A DNA stretch of 64,000 nucleotides. Origin: Branchiostoma lanceolatum. Lineage: Eukaryota; Chordata; Leptocardii; Amphioxiformes; Branchiostomatidae. The stretch covers positions 18,069,489 to 18,133,488 of the forward strand of contig NC_089723.1 of NCBI RefSeq assembly GCF_035083965.1. The letters run 5' to 3'. A program made the translations under genes and the position numbers. The notes under the pieces are model-generated. The model did not search any database, was not told the origin of the DNA, and saw only the letters and a list, made by a program, of their open reading frames with translations. The number at the start of each line of letters is the position of its first letter. Position 1 is the stretch's first letter. Of this stretch, positions 54,401 through 64,000 are shown one piece after another.

Positions 54401-57400
54401 GGTATTTCGGAAGGGACGTAAAAAGGGGGCGCCGTGTTCGAGGAGGCGTCTCGAGCACGTTAAAGGGGAAGTGCTAGCAACTTCTTCCTGCAAAAATTTA
54501 CCCGACTACTCAAACAGCAAGGAAACTTGTTGCCCTGTGTGCTACTTGACACGACAAGGGTCTGAACGAAAGAAAGAATACACTTAAGTGCTGACACTGG
54601 GGATTTAGCCCAGACGGATCCTGAAAGCAGCCACCTTTCATTTCCCTAAAGACTGTGCCAAATGGAGTAGGTTCCCGTTAAGTTGTACACGGAATCCCTT
54701 CGGCTTACAACTATATAGGAAATGGTTGGTAAATTTATAGCTATGCCCATTGTTAAGCTACGCACAGTGAAAGCATGGGTTATAATGGTTTAAGAGATAT
54801 AGATGCTTGCCAATGACCTGCTTTCTTAATCTTTGTAAAGGAAACACGCCTTAAATACCCCATTACAAAAATCAGTTTATGTTTCTGATTTCGTAGCAAG
54901 ACTTAACGCTACTCATCAGCCACGAGACGTAGGCTGATAGTGGATAGTATTGCAATCGTAACATAGGAAACTGCTTTGTAAGATATCTAGTGTCTTATAA
55001 GTCTAACAGCTCTGTTGTCACCGCTACGTTCGCTGGCGTGTAGACAAACGGCAATGCTACTGCCATTTCAGACTTACCTTTTCTGACCAGAGACCCGTAG
55101 GCGAACCAGATGGAATTCCGGATGTTGAATTGCCGGTCATTGTCTCTTTCCGGATTTGCAATGTTCAGTTTGATCCGGATGCGTGACGTAATGAAAAGCA
55201 TGATGGCGACCACAAAGATGGCGGCCAGAAGGCAAGCCCACACCACGGGCTGGAAGGGCAGCAGGAAGGCGAAGTAGTTCTGTTTTTCTTTGTTGGACCT
55301 ACGGAAGCACAGATGTCATGTCTTTATCATGGCAGCCAGAATTTGCTCTAATTGTTTGTCTTCGTTTACAGAAAGTCATGCAAAGCTATGATTTAAAGAA
55401 ACACTGACGCCATTGAACTGTAGGGTACAGGAGCAGCAAAGAAAGTACAGCACAACAACGGGTATCTAACGTTAATACGATACGGCAATGCTATCATAAA
55501 CACACACAGCACGTCGAAATCACAAGATACATCAAGTAAACAAAATAGTTCGAAGCACAATGAATCACATCACACCACGGGGACATTGGACATCAGACAT
55601 GGATACAGTGAATGGTTGGATGGTGACAGTTGCGGTCGAACCAAACAAGAAGTTATGAAAGAAGACACGTTGGTCACAAGCAACACATCGACAATTGAGG
55701 ATCCATGACAAGCGGTTCCACGCCATGTTTTTAGGTAGCCATGACTTGTGAACTGATGGTTTAAAAAGCCTGAACCATTTTTCAAAGATTTAGGTGACTT
55801 TCATTGAGTAGTATAAGCTGTACATCAACACAGACGGGAGGATACACATACATGATGTAGGAGATGATGATGACAATGACGGCATGTTCATCCAATGTGA
55901 CTTTAAGATCTAGGATGATGCAAGCAAAGGTAATATGATGGGGGTCAGCAGAAATCAACAAAATCAACAAAATCCACTTAAAAGTACACAAAGAACGACC
56001 GATGAAGACATGACATAACGCACCAAGGGAAATGCAGGTTTAACAACAACACATCATGCAGGGGATTCAGCATGCAGCACCAAAGCAATGGGGGTATCCA
56101 CTGTCAGACAAGGATGGCTGGATCGTAGTACGGGACAGGGATGAAGGCGAAAGGTAAGGTTGGAGGGATGTCCTCACGTAAGGGAATGAAGGGGGGTCCA
56201 TAAGCGAAGGAGGAAGCGACAGGCTCATCACATCATCTGCCACTAACCGTTTCATGAGAAAGCCGATACCGTAGTCCATGTACCGTTCGGTAAAGTCGAC
56301 GTAACGCTCCCTTTCGGATGTGATAGTGAATGCAGCCAGCGCGATGTCTGCTTTCTGTAAGAGTGACAGCGTTAGTAGTACAGGCATACCTCATCATGAG
56401 CAGGCCGGTCCCGTAGTCCATGTAACGCTCGCTGAAGTCGATAACCCGTTCCCGTTGGGCCGTTATTGTGAACGCAGCAAGAGCTATGTCTGCTTTCTGG
56501 AAAGGGTTACAGCAGTTCATTTGGCAGTACAGTTCATCCATAAGCATTACCCCTTGTCTACAAAACTAAAATCAATGAAGACATTTATAAAGAATTGATA
56601 CATTTTAATGGGTCACATTTTCCAACGTCTTTCTATTTTCACTATGCCTGGTGTTCTGTTCATTGTTACCCTTCCTGGTCAAGCCTCATCAACCCCAGAC
56701 CTCCACTACAACTCTTAAAGCTAGAAACTCTATACTTTCTAGCCTTACAGACTTTCTTAGAAACTCAGAACACCACTTACGTCATTTACCAGCTCCCCAA
56801 CCATCCCGCTCCATGTCCCATCATCCCTCAGGGCACCGTAGGTTCGGTCAGGCACCACGTACAAGTCGTAGTCGAACTTGAGCATGCGCGATAGTTCGTT
56901 TATCATGTCCACACAGAAGCCCGTGTACTTGTCACTCCCGTCCGCCGCCTTTTCCTTCATGGTGAATGGTGCCTCCTGTTGTATGAAACAGCGCGAATAG
57001 TTTAACCATTGTAACATTAGGGGGGAACACCTCAAAACGACTTGAATAATTGATCGAACTTTCACATTTTTGCAATGGATGCTCCAAACGTAACACAATA
57101 GAACGAGTGTTATCCTTCATTTATCTATGAATGTCCCATGTCAGCGCACGTGAACTTTAATAGTCTGTTTTTCCAAAGTAACTCTGTTTTCTTACTGCAT
57201 CGGTTGTCAGCAAAACTTAATGAATAAATCATGGGTCGAGCAAATAATATTGAGCTGTAGGCGGCAAATGTGCATGTAAACAAACTCTTAAACACGGTTG
57301 GTTGACTAACTGACAGCTCTATCAATGTGCTGACTTGTCATAATGATATATGATATAGTAATATATGATTCACGGTTGAACAGAGAATGACGTATACTTC

Positions 57401-57730
57401 CGGAGCTACCGGCACGCTGATAGATTTTGACAAATGTTTTGTGTCATTCGTGCGATAAATCAAATCGGGCACGGATTGAGCGTCAGTGTTGACATATTAT
57501 TTTTGTATGGGTTCGTCTCAAGTCATACCGTATAACGTATATACATTTCCATTTGCTACAAATCAGTGGCAGTCTAATGCGTATAGCATAACTAATTGTA
57601 GTTCTTACCCCGTTAACTTCTTTTAACAATGTACGTGGAAACCTTATGTATCAATTTATGCTCCATATGTTTGTACTTACCAGAATGGTGACTACCCTGA
57701 GCGTGCCGTTCCGCATGTCGATCAGCTGGC
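51500..57730 (-). CDS. Ionotropic glutamate receptor, 3' part (ligand-binding domain, channel, tail)
   Basis: This is a ligand-gated cation channel subunit. Visible exons in transcript order: 57730-57681, 56975-56781, S1 exon a (56496-56390) or b (56354-56248), 55298-55078, 54138-53911, 53599-53502, S2 exon a (53171-53014) or b (52678-52521), 52121-51884, 51676-51500. The frame closes throughout, giving about 490 aa. Landmarks: [48 protein letters not shown]...RER; M1 after [16 protein letters not shown]; pore [15 protein letters not shown]3 [21 protein letters not shown]4 [15 protein letters not shown]; short cytosolic tail ending SDGKFV. The WWPK-G-C, AFTIT and FMYD signatures resemble the delta/epsilon groups more than AMPA or kainate; exact class is uncertain. 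The first visible exon starts in codon phase 1, so 5' exons for the amino-terminal domain must lie upstream. Confidence 0.92.
52521..52678 (-). CDS. Receptor S2 alternative exon b
   Basis: 158 nt, acceptor CCTCCCTTAG, donor CTTGG|GTGAGT, starting in phase 0 and ending in phase 2. It encodes [14 protein letters not shown], then [19 protein letters not shown]. It is homologous over its whole length to exon a (53014-53171), with identical length and phases. The Asp in FMYD occupies the position that contacts the ligand amine. Confidence 0.9.
52889..52963. repeat. Three 25-bp tandem repeats between the two S2 alternative exons
   Basis: The unit TGTGATTTTGTGAAAATCTC plus TCCTC occurs three times head to tail with one or two changes each. 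It lies in the 335-nt intron that separates S2 exons a and b. In the transcript it reads as a GA-rich and CAAAATCACA-rich repeat. Confidence 0.9.
53014..53171 (-). CDS. Receptor S2 alternative exon a
   Basis: 158 nt, acceptor CCGTTTTGCAG, donor TTTGG|GTATGT, phase 0 to 2. It encodes [14 protein letters not shown], then [20 protein letters not shown]. It is a duplicate of exon b, with conserved FMYD, C, LM, FR, GYG and AT positions but otherwise diverged, so an old duplication kept under constraint. Confidence 0.9.
53178..53400. repeat. Degenerate GGAT/GGAA tandem repeat
   Basis: A purine-rich run of GGATGGATGG and GGAGGGAGG-type repeats lies directly upstream, in transcript order, of S2 exon a. 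In the pre-mRNA it is a pyrimidine-rich CCAT/TCC repeat leading into the acceptor. Confidence 0.85.
54285..54595 (+). repeat. tRNA-derived SINE in a receptor intron
   Basis: GTTCATCTGGTAGCAACC at the head and a B-box-like GGTTACATCCC are followed by a GC-rich body (GCGCCGTGTTCGAGGAGG, CTCGAGCACGTTAAAGGGG) and a tail AGTGCTAGCAACTTCTTCC. I infer a retroposed tRNA-like element; boundaries approximate. Confidence 0.55.
56248..56354 (-). CDS. Receptor S1 alternative exon b
   Basis: 107 nt, acceptor CACTCTTACAG, donor AAACG|GTTAGT, phase 0 to 2. It encodes [20 protein letters not shown], then [16 protein letters not shown]. It begins only 35 nt after exon a ends. It retains the Arg after FTIT that binds the ligand carboxylate in this family. 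Confidence 0.92.
56390..56496 (-). CDS. Receptor S1 alternative exon a
   Basis: 107 nt, acceptor CCCTTTCCAG, donor GATGAG|GTATGC, phase 0 to 2. It encodes [20 protein letters not shown], then [16 protein letters not shown]. It shares most residues with exon b; changes cluster just around the ligand Arg and in the link to M1. Confidence 0.92.
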
Positions 57731-60700
57731 CTACAACAACAAACATGGGATGGCGATATCTTGTCATTGACTGTCGTGATAGATATAAGTGCTAACACAA
57801 GTATGTTAAAGCGTATGTTTTCTTTGGCAACGTCCGGTATCCATTAATTGTGTTGTTATACTTAGTGGTCCATTCTTTCTCACAACGGCCGTGTGGTCCT
57901 TGATGACACTAGACAAGCCTGTAGAAAGGAATCCCACAAATGCACTTTCTGACAAAAAGGTCTCAGCATCAGACACGGAAGTATGAATGAAACATTTCCA
58001 TTCAGTGTCTAAATAATAATATCAGCTGTCATTTCAGCACCAAGGACTGACCAAGTAACGGGGGGGGGGCTTCTCAAATATAACAACAGGGTGTTCACCA
58101 TTTGGGTTTATGATAGCGACAGGTTGACATATAGGGCGTGAAATATTTACAGAATGGAGATCCCGGGTGGCCCAAGCGTCAGAATCCCCCGGTCGGCCTT
58201 ACTGACGGGGTCCAAAGAAATGTGGAGCATGATGTATAGACTATCACGGTAACTAACGGTTATTTGGTCGAGAGGGAAATTGGCGAGGATAATGCTCATC
58301 ATGGACATCATTGAGGTCAATGACCGGACTACATACAGTTGAGGGGGCCGACATGGTATCATCGCGTACGAGTATCCCCGCATTTTGGCCATAATGCAAA
58401 ACACCAGAGTCAATCGTACAAAACTTGATACCAATATATTTGCTGTTTGTCTTGATATTCTGTCGGACCAATTAGAAACAACTCTGAGTGCGGATACTGA
58501 GCCACATCCATCGTTTGGCATGTAGTCGTAAATATTACAGAAGAATTTGACCAAGATTTGGCTGATGAAATAGAAGTCGATGTTGAAACAACTTCAAAGT
58601 GTCCGGTTACGGCCCCGTTAATAGGACGTGATCGTCCCTCGTGCTTCGTAGATTGTAACTGATGCAGTGATCACAAGGCTCATTTGATCCACGTCCACTT
58701 TAGTCCCACCCGTACCCATCAATAACGTATCTCAGTAAAGAAGCTCTCTATATTCACGCAGATGAAACCTTGATTATAGCGAAACAGTGCATTATAGTGA
58801 TGTATAGGCGCATTGAATCATCGTGATACAGCGGATTTGTGTACAGCAGACAAATTGTCGAGGATCACGGCTGGTGGTCGGGAACGTGCTACCACTGCGA
58901 CCGAGGGGACTACGGAATCTAGGTCGTCTATCTCCGGGTCTGTAACGTGATAGATGCGCCACTACAATCCAGACATCATCGTCAGAAATTACTTCCCCTC
59001 GTGTTGATGACACGTCTGGGGGTTAGAGGAAGTGACGCCGAAACCTCAATCAAAACAAACTGAGGTAGAAAAACGACAAAAGAGGTAGAAAAAACGACAA
59101 AAGAAAACAAACCTCCACCATGCCAGCGTAGTTTTCTCTATGGGACTTACAAGCTTGCAACCTGCAGTTTTACACAAAGTTGAAGTGTACAAAGGAGCTG
59201 CTCGGGAGCCCAATCATGCCTATCTCAGGACAAGTATTTTTTTTCAAGCTGAAAATAGTCGGAACACAACACCATTCGAACAGCGTTTGACCATTTTTTG
59301 GTAGTACTGTTATTTTGTGGTAATTTGTGTGACTAAGATGATATACCGCAGAAGACTGACGATGAACATTAAGCTTGATAACGTTTACGGTGCATTATGA
59401 GCTCATCTATTTACAAAATATAGATTTGCTAGACCTTATTCGGGAGATGGGAATCAATTACCAAAAGCTGTAATCAAACTGATTTCCAAAAATTCATCCA
59501 AGATAAGACACTAAGCACAGCTCCCTTTTTAACATGCAAACCAGTGCCGTAACATTTAGTGGGATATAAACGTTCTGCATAAAACGGATGTCACGGATCA
59601 GTACAGGCTTCAAATTGGTGGATGCATGACTAGAATCAAATTGGGGATTACATTTATGAGCCCCATACAAGTCGAAATGTTCACAACGCCCATATGGCTG
59701 GCCTACATCCGAGATAGTGAAATTCCCATAGGAGAAATTAGTGCGATCAGAAAACGGGGACGTGTTTTTGAAAGAGGATATCATGAAGCATCTTAAAACA
59801 AGCCGTACCATACCATAGAATAGCATGTAATACTTGCATAAAATCACATAGTGAAGATACAAATATACGTTTACAAGTTTTTAAGACAGATCTTTAATTG
59901 TGTGAAGGTCTTAGAACGACATCGTGAAGAAGATACAAAGACATAACCGTATCTTGCATTCTTCTTCTGACTGATATAGAAACGTTAGAGGACTAAAATT
60001 TACAGGAAATAGTCACAAAAGATTAGAGCACCCCGTATCATCCAGAAGCTGATAACACCATCTCATCATTCCACTCTCAGAAAGTTCCATGTGTTGTAGA
60101 CTTGAGAAGCGTCAATCCTTGTACAGCCAAGAAATGTTTCCTAACGATCGTTTCGGGGTGGCCTATGTGTTCCTAGGAGGTGTGCTTACATGAAACAAAC
60201 GAGCGAAGTTTCAATCAGGTACCATTAGCGAACATGATTAGAAATAAAACATCGCATTAATAGTAGTGAGAACGAGAAGCCTATCCAGACCTGCAGGAGG
60301 TACTGATAGGTCGACCAATTTGTGTCCTTCATAAGTCTATTACCCGAAATCTTGGTGGACTTCCCCCCCGTCAGAGAAATCATTATTCTCCGTGCTCTCT
60401 GGTGACCTGTAGTTGGAACTGGCCGCTCTTCCGCCGTTCAGTTATAGCGTTCTATGTTTTCATAATGACGTTAAACAGCCAGCATACGTGCCGAGGTCGG
60501 GACGAGCGCATTGATTTGCAATTGCAGGTTGATTAGATTCACCTTATCTGCTGATGGCATCGCGGCTGGGGTATTGTTGGCCGTCTTTGTAACTCCCAAC
60601 ACTGTTGCCTTGGACCGCTCGCTGGAAAACGTCTGGGAATAGACTGCACATATTCGCGTCTCCTATAATGTATCTCATCTACCCCTATGACATAAGGTTA

Positions 60701-63700
60701 CATACTATCTGACATACGTACGCGTGTACTTTCATTGAGGTCACCTTCAAGAAGCACACTTTTACATCTACAGTCGGGTCTTCTCTTGCCGTCCCGTAAC
60801 ATATGTTTGTATTTGTTTTTCATGTTTACAGACGAAAGTTTTACTCGATGATGTTCTCACTGATTCATTGAAATGAAATTATGAGAAAAATGAGCAAACG
60901 GTTTTCAAAAACGGTTTTCAAAAACGTCGAAGAAAAACGAGAATTTTCTGCAATTGTCGGGTCATTGAGCGACCTCTAGTTTGTCCAAGTTGATAATAGC
61001 ACTTAAGTACATGATGTAGTAGTCTTAGAGTAGTAGGATCAGTTAGCGCCCGTCAAAGAGACCAGCAATTCCAATTCTCATTATAGGAGATAGAATGACG
61101 CCGGGGCAGCTCCATAGTACAGCATCTCGGGTGCCCTACATTTCATTGGCAAACCAATTGTTCACCTGCCGCGGGCCGGAGGATCAATCATTCACCATGT
61201 GACACAGGTGATCGCTCACCTGTCTCAACAGACGCGTTACCTGAGTAAAATATCTACCGCAACTGATGCTATCTCTCAAGATAAGACTAAAGTTAATTAT
61301 TTCATACTCCACAACAAAGGCTTGCCACAGGGCATAGGCTGACAAATAGTATAGTTGACCCAGTTAACGGCGTACGTGATTTAGAACATCAGAATGTGTA
61401 ATTTCGGAGATAGTCACCGATGGAGATGGTAGTTAAACTACCTCCTGAACTCGATCGGAAGGCCAAGTAACGGTCACTACACCAAGCTGCATCAACCACT
61501 GATTGTGCAGTCTGTCATCGACTTTGAATGAAATATGTATGTTTAAGGTACCACTTTGCTCTCACGGAAAATATGACTTTCCGTTGGGCATCAACTTGTA
61601 TTAGCTCGTTCAGAACGGGAACCGTAAGAGGTTCTCAGTCTGTAATATCAATGGGCCTCTCCAAACGAGCAAGATCGACTGTGCCATTAGAACTAAAGAC
61701 TTATAGACCGGAAGGTTCAAGTTGCTGACAAAGATAACTCCTGACATCACACTCCATAAAAACCTGCCATATTTCCCTCTCGGAGTCATGCAGAACTGGA
61801 GATCACACCATACGTCAGAAGCCGAGGGCAATACAAAACGTAATCTAAAATATTGAGAGTATTACAATTTAAAAAAAGTACGCGCTGTAATACTATAGTG
61901 ACCACCTTTGATCTTCCCAGGCTTATAAGATATCCGTTTCTGTCCGCAAGGTTCAGTCTTATCAAGATACAACTTAACGCCTTAGGGCGAGTCTTCGGAA
62001 ATTAACGGCCCGGCTCCGCCTGATAACATGGTCCTCCTGGGAAAAATGGAGTGCGGAAGCGGCCTTCTGCCAAAGGCGCTATTTCTTCTGAAATGATGGT
62101 TTGACCTCGCAATATTTCTAGATCAGATCGTCTGACGTTTTTGCTTGGAGACAGACAGAGCTGATCCAAGACAACATGGAAAGTCTTGTCGACACCTTCT
62201 ACCTGAAGAAGTCAGGAATGTCGGCCAATAGCCATGGTTATTTCAACAGGCATCTATCACATCATTAGGTGGGATTTCCTGAAGGAGGGACCTGCCAGCA
62301 GGATATACGGGTGGTCTCATAGGACCGACCTTATGAGATCGAAGGTGTGGGCTATTTGTATGTTTGTTCAAGCTTTGTTAAGAAACCGAATACTAAGTTT
62401 CTAGGATAAATGAAAAAAAACACACACTGAACATCTCTCACATCTATCTGCTTTTGTATCATCGCGAGGATACGGTTAAAGCACCAACGCCGTAATTTGT
62501 CGCTGTGAGCATGTCCAGGCAATTCGGTCTGGCCATGTTGCTTACGTAGTTTATATCTTCCAAGGATAAGTACCTGAAATGTTACCAGGAAAGACGTTTT
62601 ATCCGTGACGCACTTACATTCCCCGGCATTATATTTGATCTTTCGGATACATGGCCCAAGGGTATGTACGGTACTTACTCTACTTCCTGTATGTGTAGGA
62701 GGATGAAGGAAGGCGGGTGAGATTTTCATGCACAGATCCACCCCAGAGGCCATACCACCACACAGCAATCCCCTGGACCAAACCAGCGTATTTACATTCC
62801 ACGAAAACAACGTTAAAGGAAACCCAAGCAATATTAGGGACCGAAAATGTTTTTTGAAAGTCAATCTACTTAGTAATTTCCATACAAAAATGTCATGATT
62901 AGTTCAACCAACACTATCACAATGTGTAGCAACATTCATGATGCAAAAATACAACGTTGTTGTGATGTGAGAACTCACTAAAAATCGTGGCCGGAGTTTT
63001 TGTAGGCTCGCGAAACTAAGGAGATCATCGTTAACGGCACGATTTTGTGCGGTTTTAGAATGCTCAAAGTATGAAGTTATGACGCAAATGTGCTAAGCAG
63101 TGTTATTAAATATGACTACCATTAAGATTTCTGCATTTTTTCTATTTCCATTTTTTGGGACCTAATATTGCTTTGGTTGCCTTTACCTTTCCCGTGCATC
63201 ACAGTCGTATTGATGGTCATGTTCAACAGTGGTTGGCGCTGAACAGTGTCCGTGGGTATTTCAGCCGCTGGTCTCGAACACATTACATCATCGAAAAAAG
63301 TTGTGATTGCAGTATTCGGAATCAAACATTTCATCCACTTCATAGAAAACGGGGTTCAAACACATCAAGCGAACAGACATCTGCCCAAAAATGCATTAAA
63401 GGAGGCAAATGCTGCATAAAACGACGTAATAGACTGCTGAACACGGGCGAACAGCATTTTCACACCAATCGAGGGTTCATGATTGAGCGATGAAGGTCCT
63501 TTCATCAGCTCTACAAAGTCAAACCAGATTAAATTTACTGCTTAAGTTTCCGGCACGTTCGAACTAAAGACACGTTTCGTTACTGCCAGCTCCTGATAGA
63601 CTGCACAGCTCAGTCATTGATAAATCTGTATTAAGATAACCTATAACATCACATCATGACCCCATGGATTGCAATTTAGGGCAATTTGTGAGGTGTTGGA

Positions 63701-64000
63701 CCAGAATGGTAATGTTGACCGGGAAGGTGAGCTTTCGTTAGCCGAGCCAAAACGTGTAGCAGTCACGTCCGGAAACAATAATATCCCAGACAATAGCTCT
63801 TATGTTGTATGGTTGAAGCTATATTCTCTGAAGATGAGGCATCGGCCAATTTAGTGATGCCTGCAGCAACAGGAGACATAGAGCGCGGTCCTATCTTCTC
63901 GTGACGTGCAGTTGATCGCAGCCGTTTCAGAAACATAGGCAATTTTGGCGTCTAATACCGTACTGTCATCATTATAGATCAGTTTTGGCGTTCCCTGCTG
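57731..64000. other. No recognisable exon; presumed 5' intron of the receptor
   Basis: More than 6 kb with mixed composition and only short open frames that resemble nothing I know, in particular no glutamate-receptor amino-terminal domain. Small local repeats are visible: a 22-23-bp doublet GAGGTAGAAAAA-ACGACAAAA near 59061-59104 and a GGTTTTCAAAAAC doublet near 60900-60925. It is most simply a long intron leading to upstream exons outside the window. Confidence 0.45.

Noticed and set aside
58147-58554. 135-aa minus-strand frame considered as an iGluR N-terminal-domain exon
   Set aside because: No recognisable periplasmic-binding-fold motif and no convincing acceptor/donor pair in the needed phase.
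62352-62864. 170-aa minus-strand frame, the longest in the right end
   Set aside because: No family signature, no splice-site support and a composition typical of chance frames.
1-64000. CRISPR arrays, rRNA or intact tRNA genes
   Set aside because: None seen. The only tRNA-like signals are SINE heads without a cloverleaf, and this is a eukaryotic nuclear sequence.

Overview
This window is animal nuclear DNA. Its genes are spliced with consensus GT-AG introns, there is no operon structure, and short inverted-repeat elements and tRNA-derived SINEs sit between and inside the genes. The protein sequences and the repeat style (palindromic MITEs, a SINE with A and B boxes, long fold-back elements) suggest an invertebrate deuterostome, most likely an amphioxus (Branchiostoma). 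That assignment is inference; no search was possible.

Layout. Positions 1-7862 hold two copies of a fold-back-like element with ~950-bp inverted arms, one cut by the window edge, around 4.2 kb of unique DNA. From 7863 to 12.2 kb I see no convincing gene. Then come five complete coding regions and the 3' half of a sixth: PPP1R8/NIPP1 (minus, 12260-16448, 7 coding exons, 361 aa); a TMEM14-family membrane protein (plus, 17185-18488, 102 aa) with a duplicated first coding exon; NUP153 (plus, 20017-31266, 19 coding exons, 1534 aa); DDX24 (minus, 33991-43964, 16 exons, 899 aa); NSMCE1 (plus, 44831-47859, 6 coding exons, 268 aa); and an ionotropic glutamate receptor (minus, 51500-57730) containing the ligand-binding domain, channel and tail, but not the amino-terminal domain. 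From 57.7 kb to the end I see no exon I can support. All coding-exon junctions were read by eye, and the reading frame closes across every one.

Gene organisation. PPP1R8 and TMEM14 are divergent, as are DDX24 and NSMCE1, and each pair has a short shared promoter region. NUP153 and DDX24 converge with predicted poly(A) signals about 180-250 bp apart. NSMCE1 and the receptor also converge. The genes have unrelated housekeeping roles (phosphatase regulation, nuclear pore, ribosome-linked helicase, SMC5/6 repair), plus one neuronal-type receptor.

Main discoveries. The receptor has two separate pairs of tandem duplicated, same-length, same-phase exons, predicted to be mutually exclusive. One lies in ligand-binding segment S1, with only 35 nt between the copies; the other lies in S2. 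Together they allow four receptors. The receptor also encodes Arg at the Q/R pore site, Asp at the ligand-carboxylate/amine position, and Thr at position 7 of the gating motif. TMEM14 independently has a duplicated 109-nt first coding exon that gives alternative N termini. Including both copies of any pair shifts the frame into an early stop.
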